This document shows, piece by piece, positions 42,246 to 48,257 of a DNA stretch of 48,257 nucleotides. Numbering within the stretch: the first letter of the stretch is position 1; each line of letters starts with the position of its first letter. The position numbers and the translations under genes are program-made. The stretch is from Psychromicrobium xiongbiense. GTDB lineage: Bacteria > Actinomycetota > Actinomycetes > Actinomycetales > Micrococcaceae. The notes beneath the pieces were generated by a model, which was given only the letters and a program-made list of their open reading frames with translations, had not been told where the DNA came from and searched no databases. Location of the stretch: assembly GCF_030271165.1 (NCBI RefSeq), contig NZ_JASSZH010000043.1, positions 1 to 48,257 of the forward strand. The letters are read 5' to 3'.

Positions 42246-44003
42246 ATGACGGCGCCACAGAAGGACACGTCGGAACAGGACGCTGCCCCGCAGGGAGATG
42301 CCGCTCAGGCAGATTCCGCGATCGCGCTGCCCAAACTCGGTGCGTGGGGCATGCTGCGCTGGGCCTGGACTCAGCTGACCTCGATGCGCACTGCCTTGTT
42401 CCTGCTGTTGCTGCTCGCCGTGGCGGCCGTTCCTGGTTCCTACTTCCCGCAGCGTATTCAGGACCCGGCCAAGGTGACGCAGTTCATCCAGGACAATCCC
42501 GGCATCGGGCCCGTGATGGACTGGTTCAAGCTCTTCGATATCTTCTCCTCCCCGTGGTTCTCTGCCATCTACCTGCTGCTGTTTGTGTCCTTGGTGGGCT
42601 GTGTGATTCCCCGCGCGCGGCACCACTGGAAGGCCATTCGCTCCCAGCCGCCGCGGACCCCACGAAGGCTTTCCAAGCTCCCCGAGTACGGCACGCTGCA
42701 GGCTGGTAAAACCCCAAGCCGGGATGCCCAGCAGGTGATTGAGCTGGCGGCCGCAGTGCTCAAGAAGCGGGGTTACCGGGTGGAGGTGCGTGCCGGGGGC
42801 CGACCCAGCGTCGGTGCGGAACGGGGTTTCCTCAAAGAAGTCGGGAACCTGATCTTCCATGTCTCGCTGATCGGCGTCCTGGTGGCCGTGGCCGTCGGCG
42901 GGCTCTTTGGTTACTCCGGGCAGCGCGTGCTGGTCACAGGGGACACCTTTGTCAACACGCTGGTGGGCTATGACACCTTCAACCCGGGCACCAATTTCAC
43001 CCCGGACTGGCTCTCCCCCTATTCGATCAAGCTGGACAAATTCGATATTCAGTTTGACCGGAACGCGCAGACCGGTAAGGTCCAGCCGCTGGACTTCACG
43101 GCGCATGTCACCACCAAAGACGGGCCTAACGCGACGCCGAAGCAGCAGGACCTCAAGGTCAATGACCCGATCACCATCGGCGGCAGCGATGTCTACCTGC
43201 TGGGCAATGGCTACGCCCTGCATTTCACGGTCAAGGACAGCCAAGGCAAGGTGGCCTTTTCCGACTGGGTGGTGGGCAAACTGGCCTCGGCGGACTACTC
43301 GTCTGCGCTGGTGATCAAGGTCCCGGACGCCGCGCCGAGCCAGCTGGGATTCTCCGGGCTGTTCCTGCCTACGGCGATCAAGAACAGCCAGGGGGTGGAC
43401 GTCAATGCCGATCCCGATCCCGGAAGCCCGATGGTGCTGCTGAACTCCTACTACGGTGATCTGGGTCTCAACGGTGGCGTGCCACAGAACGTTTTTGTGC
43501 TGAACACCTCAAAGATGACGCCGCTCAATGACCGGAAGCTTCCGGCCGGCGGCATCACGCTGACCACCCAGAACCCCAGCTATACCCTCCCGGACGGCAA
43601 GGGCAGCATCTCCTTTGACGGCCTGACCCGGTACGTGGGCCTCGAGGTGCGGCATAACCCGGCACAGGCCTGGGTTCTGATCTTCGCTGCCACCGCCCTG
43701 TTGGGTCTGGTCGGCTCGCTGTTCCTGGCCCGACGTCGTGCCTGGGTCAGGGCGGGAGTCCACCCGGACGGGCGGGTTCTCGTGGAGTACGGTTTGCTGG
43801 CCCGCGGCGAGGATTACCGTCTGGTCACCGAGGCACGGGGCTTGCGGGCTGATCTGGAGAAAGCCTTCGGCCAGACGGCAGCGGGCACATCATCGGGAGG
43901 CCTGCCGGACAAAAAGGCCGACGACGGTACGCGAGATGCCGGGAATCTTGCCGAAAAGGCCGTGGCGCGGCAGAGTGAACCATCAAAGGCCAAGGAGAAC
44001 TAA
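42246..44003 (+). CDS. resB: Cytochrome c biogenesis protein ResB (Ccs1)
   Basis: A 585-residue System II component. Features: a hydrophilic leader, LTSMRTALFLLLLLAVAAVPGSYFPQR (helix 1), SPWFSAIYLLLFVSLVGCVIPR (helix 2), EVGNLIFHVSLIGVLVAVAVGGLFGYSGQ (helix 3), a ~280-residue extracytoplasmic domain, AWVLIFAATALLGLVGSLFLARRR (helix 4) and a cytoplasmic tail. With CcsB it handles haem and attaches it to apocytochrome c. It overlaps ccsB by 1 bp (TAATG). Confidence 0.95.
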   Translation: MTAPQKDTSEQDAAPQGDAAQADSAIALPKLGAWGMLRWAWTQLTSMRTALFLLLLLAVAAVPGSYFPQRIQDPAKVTQFIQDNPGIGPVMDWFKLFDIFSSPWFSAIYLLLFVSLVGCVIPRARHHWKAIRSQPPRTPRRLSKLPEYGTLQAGKTPSRDAQQVIELAAAVLKKRGYRVEVRAGGRPSVGAERGFLKEVGNLIFHVSLIGVLVAVAVGGLFGYSGQRVLVTGDTFVNTLVGYDTFNPGTNFTPDWLSPYSIKLDKFDIQFDRNAQTGKVQPLDFTAHVTTKDGPNATPKQQDLKVNDPITIGGSDVYLLGNGYALHFTVKDSQGKVAFSDWVVGKLASADYSSALVIKVPDAAPSQLGFSGLFLPTAIKNSQGVDVNADPDPGSPMVLLNSYYGDLGLNGGVPQNVFVLNTSKMTPLNDRKLPAGGITLTTQNPSYTLPDGKGSISFDGLTRYVGLEVRHNPAQAWVLIFAATALLGLVGSLFLARRRAWVRAGVHPDGRVLVEYGLLARGEDYRLVTEARGLRADLEKAFGQTAAGTSSGGLPDKKADDGTRDAGNLAEKAVARQSEPSKAKEN

Positions 44004-45157
44004 TGCCAGTCATCAATGTCGCGCTGGGTCAGTACGGAGAACTGTTCCTGCTGCTCGCGGGAATCACCTACTCGGTGGCCTTCTGTGCCTTCACCTGGGA
44101 TCTGGTGAGCTCCAGTCGGCTGACCCGTTCCCTCGCCGCGCAATCCGCGCAGGACCAGGCAGCCCGCGATCAGGCGGGCCAGGACCAGCAGTTCCAGGGC
44201 CAGGCCGCCAGGGAGCGGCAGCTGGTCAGCGCAGCAGTGACTGCTGGCTCATCGGCAGATGACGCCCGCGGCAACGACGCTGGAGCAGGCGATTCCAGGG
44301 TCAACGGGGTGACCTCCGGGCTGGCTGAACGCCCGCTGAGCAACTCCGGTTCCGGCACCGTGCTGGAAGCCGACGAGTCCATGAAGTACGTGGGCGCACG
44401 CCGTCCGGCTGCCCGCATTGGCGTCTCCATCACTTTGCTGGCTGTTCTGTTGCACGGGGCAGCCGTGGTCCTGCGCGGGCTCGCGGCCGGGCGCGTGCCC
44501 TGGGGCAATATGTTCGAATTCTGCACCACCGGCAGCTTCCTGGTGGCGGCCGTGTTCCTGATAGTGCTCACTCGTCGGGACTTGCGCTTCCTCGGCACCT
44601 TCGTCATCGGGCTCGTGCTCGTCATGCTCTTTGCGGCATCGAGCGCGTTCTACGTCCCGGCTGCCCACCTGGTGCCCGCTCTGCAGAGCTACTGGCTGGT
44701 CATTCACGTCTCAATCGCGGTGCTTTCCTCCGCGATTTTCACGCTGACCTTCGCTATGGGTGTGCTGCAATTGGTGCAGACCTGGCGCTCCAGGTCGCTG
44801 GCCCAGGGCAAGCCGGACAAGCTGCCCTTCATGCGTCTGGTGCCCTCCGCGCTCAGCCTGGAGAACCTCTCTTACCGCCTCAACGCGCTTGCCTTCGTCG
44901 GCTGGACTCTGACCCTGATCTTCGGCGCCATGTGGGCGGAGAAGGCGTGGGGACGCTACTGGGGCTGGGACACCAAAGAGGTGTGGACCTTCGTGATCTG
45001 GGTGGTCTACGCCGGGTACCTGCATGCCCGAGCCACCCGAGGCTGGACCGGAACCCGTGCGGCGGTTCTCTCCATCACGGGCTACCTGTGCGTGATCGTC
45101 AATTTCACCCTGGTCAACACGGTATTCCAGGGTTTGCACTCGTACAGCGGCGTCTGA
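44003..45157 (+). CDS. ccsB: Cytochrome c biogenesis protein CcsB (ResC)
   Basis: A 384-residue membrane protein, System II haem exporter and ligase with ResB. The haem-binding WWD motif is WGRYWGWDTKEVWTFVIWVVYAGYLHAR. Conserved His are in VIHVSIAVLSSAIFTLTFAMG and near VNTVFQGLHSYSG. After helix 1 there is an unusual ~70-residue Ala/Gln/Asp-rich cytoplasmic insert (about residues 40-125), longer than in Bacillus ResC. It is the last gene of the cytochrome c operon; a terminator follows 14 bp after its stop. Confidence 0.95.
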   Translation: MPVINVALGQYGELFLLLAGITYSVAFCAFTWDLVSSSRLTRSLAAQSAQDQAARDQAGQDQQFQGQAARERQLVSAAVTAGSSADDARGNDAGAGDSRVNGVTSGLAERPLSNSGSGTVLEADESMKYVGARRPAARIGVSITLLAVLLHGAAVVLRGLAAGRVPWGNMFEFCTTGSFLVAAVFLIVLTRRDLRFLGTFVIGLVLVMLFAASSAFYVPAAHLVPALQSYWLVIHVSIAVLSSAIFTLTFAMGVLQLVQTWRSRSLAQGKPDKLPFMRLVPSALSLENLSYRLNALAFVGWTLTLIFGAMWAEKAWGRYWGWDTKEVWTFVIWVVYAGYLHARATRGWTGTRAAVLSITGYLCVIVNFTLVNTVFQGLHSYSGV

Positions 45158-45170
45158 TTCCGTGGCGAAA

Positions 45171-45216
45171 GCCGTCGTATCCCCGAGCGCTTCAGACCGG
45201 GATACGACGGCCTTTT
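45171..45216 (+). terminator. Terminator after ccsB
   Basis: GCCGTCGTATCCC (45171-45183) pairs perfectly with GGGATACGACGGC (45199-45211) across a 15-base loop; CTTTTCG follows. Confidence 0.88.
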
Positions 45217-45255
45217 CGTTCCTGAGAACAAACCTTTAACGCATCTGCCCAGGCT

Positions 45256-45277
45256 GTGAATTCACCTTTTTTACACT
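45256..45277 (+). promoter_or_regulatory. Probable promoter of the surface-protein gene
   Basis: TACACT (45272-45277) is a good -10 box. Just upstream is the perfect palindrome GTGAATTCAC (45256-45265), placed between -10 and -35, where a repressor would block polymerase. No convincing -35 is seen. The 118-base leader that follows is AT-richer than the genes around it. Confidence 0.4.
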
Positions 45278-45293
45278 CAAGAGGTCTGAAGCG

Positions 45294-45368
45294 ATGACCA
45301 GGAAATCCTGTGGCCAGCGGTTCGTTTCAGCGCTATTGGGGGGACTCCTCTCGGGGGAGTCAGCGTGA
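45294..45368 (+). CDS. Possible 24-codon leader ORF
   Basis: ATG 45294 to TGA 45368 encodes 24 residues with a basic start (MTRKSCGQRF) and a hydrophobic middle (VSALLGGLL). GAGG lies nine bases upstream. It ends 27 bp before the surface-protein GTG, and an inverted repeat, GACTCC(7)GGAGTC (45343-45361), covers its end. It may be a translated leader that opens the ribosome site of the next gene, or chance. Confidence 0.3.
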   Translation: MTRKSCGQRFVSALLGGLLSGESA

Positions 45369-45395
45369 ACGAGCTGCATTGGGGAATGATCGGCT

Positions 45396-47420
45396 GTGGG
45401 GAAATATCAATGGGGGGCGACGGACCGTACCCGGCGTACGGCTCAAGCTCGGTGGTATCAATGGCTTGCTCGCATCGCTGCGGTGTTGGTGGTCTCGTTG
45501 GGCGTGGGGCTGATCGTTCAGCCGCCCGCAGCTCAGGCCTCCGTGGACGTTGGTACCGCGAGTCAGGACTGCAATGGTCTGGTGACGTTCAATATGTCAA
45601 CGGTGGGTGTGTCTCTGGGCTACACGCTGGTTGCCTACGCGGGACGCACGCCCCAGGAACTTGCGTCTGCCCAGTACATGATGGGCAAAAGCACCACACC
45701 CTGGCCGATCAGCATGGTCCTGGCAACTGTATCGGGCACCTGGCAGAGCCCTTGGCCCGGCCAGGACATCTATGTGGGCGTTGTTCCCAGCTCATTTCCC
45801 TGGGGAAGTTTTGCCCTGAACCTCGCCTCCACCATTCCCGTTCCGGCCCCGACAAACTGCACCTACGACATGAGTTTGTCCAAGACCACAACCTCTGCGG
45901 GTCCTTATTCGCCCGGATCCACGGCCACCTATGACCTGGTGCCCACCAACCTGCAGAATGCGGTCCCCTCCGGTTGGAGCGTCACCGAGGTGCTCCCGCC
46001 GGGGACAACGCTGGTGTCGATGACGGGTGATCCCGCCTGGTACACCATCAACGGTGCTACTGCTACCGGGCTGCAAGCCCTGATGAACAACGGTGCGAAT
46101 GCGCCACCGCTGCACGTGACAGTCCAGCTCGACCCAGGATATTCCCTGCCGACTATGCGCAATGTGGCCTATATCTCGCCCCCACCAGGAATCACCGAAA
46201 CCAATCCACTCGGTACGCCCCCGCCGCCGAACACCGACGCGAACACGACGCCAACCAACAATGACGCCAGCGTAGACATCCCGGTTCAGGTTCCTACTTC
46301 CATTGGGGACTTCGTCTGGTTGGACACCAACCGCAATGGCATCCAGGATGCCGGAGAACCTGGGGTTGCCGGGGTCAAAGTCAACCTGCTCAACCCTGAC
46401 GGCACTCCGGCCAGGGATGGAGCTGGCAACCCGATCACCACGACGACGGATGCCAACGGCCACTACGCCTTCACCAACCTTCCGACGGGCACGCCGTACA
46501 TCGTGCAGTTTGCACCCGATCCGGCGCTGAAGTACACCTTCTCGCCACAGACGCAGGGAACCAACCGCACCGTGGACTCGAATCCTGGTCCGGATGGGAA
46601 GGCTTCGGTGACGACGCCGAATGCAGGCCCCAATAGCGCAACGTCACCTGCGGATCCCACGATTGATGCGGGGTTGATTCCTCCCATCGACCTCGCCTTG
46701 TCGAAGAAGATCGTGGGTTCCGGCCCATTTACGCCTGGGTCAACGGTGACCTTTACCCTGACGCCGAAGAATCTTGGCACGGGGAACGCGCTTCCTGGCT
46801 GGAGCGTCGTGGAAGTATTGCCGTCTGGACTGACGATGACGTCGATGTCCGGCGCGGGGTACAGCTGCTCCGCGATGAGCTGCGTAGCAGCGGCCGGTTT
46901 GGCAGCGGGTGCCACCGGGCCAGCGATCACTGTCACAGCGAAGATCAATGCGGGCGTCACAGCCACACAACACAATGTGGCGTACATCGTGCCTGCCGCG
47001 GGGGACGTTCCGGAGACGAACCCTCTGGGGACGCCTCCGACGACGACCACCAATACGGACACGACGCCGACCAACAATGACGCCCAGGCCGATGTTGTGG
47101 TGACCCCTCTGGTGTCGATTGGTGACTTTGTCTGGCAGGACACCAACCGGAACGGTGTTCAGGATGCGGGTGAGCCGGGTGTGGCTGGGGTGAAGGTGAA
47201 TCTGCTGGATGCTTCCGGGAATCCGGTGAAGGACGCCTCAGGTAATCCGATCACGACCACAACGAATGCGAGTGGCTTCTACTCCTTCACGAACCTGACA
47301 CCGTCGACCACGTATACGGTGCAGTTTGTGGCTCCTGCTGGGCAGGTCTTCACCACGCCGCTTGCGGGAACCGACCGGACGAAAGACTCCAATCCGGGGC
47401 CAACGGCCAGGCATCGGTGA
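45396..47420 (+). CDS. Secreted DUF11/SdrD-B repeat surface protein (frameshifted 5' part)
   Basis: A 674-residue frame. The signal peptide (WLARIAAVLVVSLGVGLIV...PPAAQA) precedes a mature start near SVDVGTAS. Order of domains: a unique region of ~130 residues; DUF11-like module 1 (YDMSLSKTTTSAGPYSPGST...VTEVLPPGTTLV); SdrD-B-like module 1 (SIGDFVWLDTNRNGIQDAGEPG); DUF11-like module 2 (DLALSKKIVGSGPFTPGST...VVEVLPSGLTM); and SdrD-B module 2 (SIGDFVWQDTNRNGVQDAGEPG). The D-x-N-x-N/D loops suggest calcium binding. The frame ends abruptly as TARHR-stop, because a GGGG run (47396-47399) is one base shorter than in the next two repeats. It is likely an adhesin or wall-anchored stalk; the anchor is not in view. 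GTG 45396 is the best start. Confidence 0.85.
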   Translation: MGKYQWGATDRTRRTAQARWYQWLARIAAVLVVSLGVGLIVQPPAAQASVDVGTASQDCNGLVTFNMSTVGVSLGYTLVAYAGRTPQELASAQYMMGKSTTPWPISMVLATVSGTWQSPWPGQDIYVGVVPSSFPWGSFALNLASTIPVPAPTNCTYDMSLSKTTTSAGPYSPGSTATYDLVPTNLQNAVPSGWSVTEVLPPGTTLVSMTGDPAWYTINGATATGLQALMNNGANAPPLHVTVQLDPGYSLPTMRNVAYISPPPGITETNPLGTPPPPNTDANTTPTNNDASVDIPVQVPTSIGDFVWLDTNRNGIQDAGEPGVAGVKVNLLNPDGTPARDGAGNPITTTTDANGHYAFTNLPTGTPYIVQFAPDPALKYTFSPQTQGTNRTVDSNPGPDGKASVTTPNAGPNSATSPADPTIDAGLIPPIDLALSKKIVGSGPFTPGSTVTFTLTPKNLGTGNALPGWSVVEVLPSGLTMTSMSGAGYSCSAMSCVAAAGLAAGATGPAITVTAKINAGVTATQHNVAYIVPAAGDVPETNPLGTPPTTTTNTDTTPTNNDAQADVVVTPLVSIGDFVWQDTNRNGVQDAGEPGVAGVKVNLLDASGNPVKDASGNPITTTTNASGFYSFTNLTPSTTYTVQFVAPAGQVFTTPLAGTDRTKDSNPGPTARHR

Positions 47421-48257
47421 CCACGCCGGCATCGGGCATGAACTCCGCGACGACGCCGGATAATCCGACGATTGACGCCGGTCTGGTGCCGGTCGTCTCG
47501 ATTGGTGACTTTGTCTGGCAGGACACCAACCGGACCGGTGTCCAGGATGCGGGTGAGCCGGGTGTGGCTGGGGTGAAGGTGAATCTGCTGGATGCTTCCG
47601 GGACTCCGGTGAAGGACGCCTCAGGTAATCCGAGCACGACCACAACGAATGCGAGTGGCTTCTACTCCTTCACGAACCTGACACCGTCGACCACGTATCC
47701 GGTGCAGTTTGTGGCTCCTGCTGGGCAGGTCTTCACCACGCCGCGTGCGGGAACCGACCGGACGAACGACTCCAATCCGGGGGCCAACGGCCAGGCTTCG
47801 GTGACCACTCCGGCATCGGGCATGAACGCCGCGCCGACGCCGGATGATCCGACGATTGACGCCGGTCTGGTGCCGGTCGTCTCGATTGGTGACTTTGTCT
47901 GGCAGGACACCAACCGGACCGGTGTCCAGGATGCGGGTGAGCCGGGTGTGGCTGGGGTGAAGGTGAATCTGCTGGATGCTTCCGGGACTCCGGTGAAGGA
48001 CGCCTCAGGTAATCCGAGCACGACCACAACGAATGCGAGTGGCTTCTACTCCTTCACGAACCTGACACCGTCGACCACGTATCCGGTGCAGTTTGTGGCT
48101 CCTGCTGGGCAGGTCTTCACCACGCCGCGTGCGGGAACCGACCGGACGAACGACTCCAATCCGGGGGCCAACGGCCAGGCATCGGTGACCACTCCGGCAT
48201 CGGGCATGAACTCCGCGACGACGCCGGATGATCCGACGATTGACGCCGGTCTGGTGC
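47115..48257 (+). repeat. Tandem 384-bp repeats (SdrD-B modules)
   Basis: Copies start at 47115 (383 bp), 47498 (384 bp) and 47882 (376 bp visible, cut by the window end). Copies 2 and 3 differ at only three positions. Copy 1 differs from copy 2 at twelve positions plus one missing G. Each full copy encodes a 128-residue module. Confidence 0.95.
47399..48257 (+). CDS. Continuation of the repeat surface protein in the shifted frame (partial)
   Basis: From 47399 the other frame is open to the window end and encodes two and a fraction further modules (SIGDFVWQDTNRTGVQDAGEPG, twice). The first in-frame ATG is at 47438 with no ribosome site or signal peptide, so this is the 3' part of the same gene and not a separate one. 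With one more G at 47396-47399 the two parts would read as a single protein. Any LPxTG anchor or C-terminal helix would lie beyond the window. Confidence 0.85.

Noticed and set aside
41105..42268. 387-codon minus-strand frame opposite ccdA
   Set aside because: It is the antisense of ccdA and the TlpA-like gene, with Gln/His/Arg-rich composition and no family signature.
45217..45395. Metabolite riboswitch in the surface-protein leader
   Set aside because: I could not match the sequence to any known riboswitch core; only short hairpins are seen.
47115..48257. Regularly spaced repeats suggestive of a CRISPR array
   Set aside because: The units are 384 bp, contiguous, coding and without unique spacers; they encode protein modules.

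Overview
The window looks like a chromosomal segment of a high-GC actinobacterium, most likely of the Micrococcaceae/Arthrobacter type. The reasons are uniformly high GC, many ATGA/GTGA start-stop overlaps, several probable leaderless genes, an actinobacterial Tad-like secretion locus, the 32-residue ribosomal protein bS22, a DNA polymerase I-like protein without a 5' nuclease domain, and a Zn-finger-less TopA. The genus is inferred, not proven. No tRNA, rRNA, IS element, prophage or CRISPR array was recognised.

Layout. (1) 1-4000: a catabolic cluster. An M81 metallopeptidase and a solute-binding lipoprotein run left; a TIM-barrel isomerase and a Gfo/Idh/MocA dehydrogenase run right. Between them lie two AAGCGCTT boxes that look like LacI-family operators. 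(2) 4026-12000: a bidirectional terminator with a 31-bp stem, then acs, a large low-complexity membrane protein, nth, a CoA-type NUDIX hydrolase and a PolA-like polymerase. (3) 12251-17411: a Tad-like pilus/secretion locus (CpaE-like, TadA, TadB, TadC, DUF4244 pilin, TadE, TadE-like). Its last gene overlaps the convergent MrfA/DECH helicase by about 300 bp. (4) 19537-28310: trhO, a SAM methyltransferase, topA, ppx, a second isomerase-like protein and proC.

(5) 28339-34610: ktrAB potassium uptake, an AcuC-type deacetylase, an ArsR regulator, and a divergent lldD/GntR lactate pair with two strong operators. (6) 34770-39757: bldC-like, bS22, a HAD-IB phosphatase, a glutaredoxin-like protein, rex, two small membrane proteins and YceI. 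(7) 39907-45157: a histidine phosphatase followed by the System II cytochrome c maturation genes (TlpA/ResA-like, CcdA, ResB, CcsB). (8) 45158-48257: a secreted DUF11/SdrD-B repeat surface protein. Its frame is broken by a one-base difference in a G run, and its 384-bp tandem repeats run off the window.

Functionally, most of the window is conserved housekeeping: DNA repair and topology, redox sensing, cytochrome c maturation, potassium homeostasis, and acetate and lactate use. Three parts are more accessory: the LacI-box catabolic cluster at the left edge, the lactate/AcuC block between proC and bldC, and the repeat-rich adhesin-like gene at the right edge. The best candidates for follow-up are the right-edge repeat gene (possible phase-variable G tract, biased A-to-C/T-to-G divergence between repeats), the M81-sugar enzyme cluster, the TadE-like/helicase antisense overlap, and several perfect palindromes in intergenic DNA.
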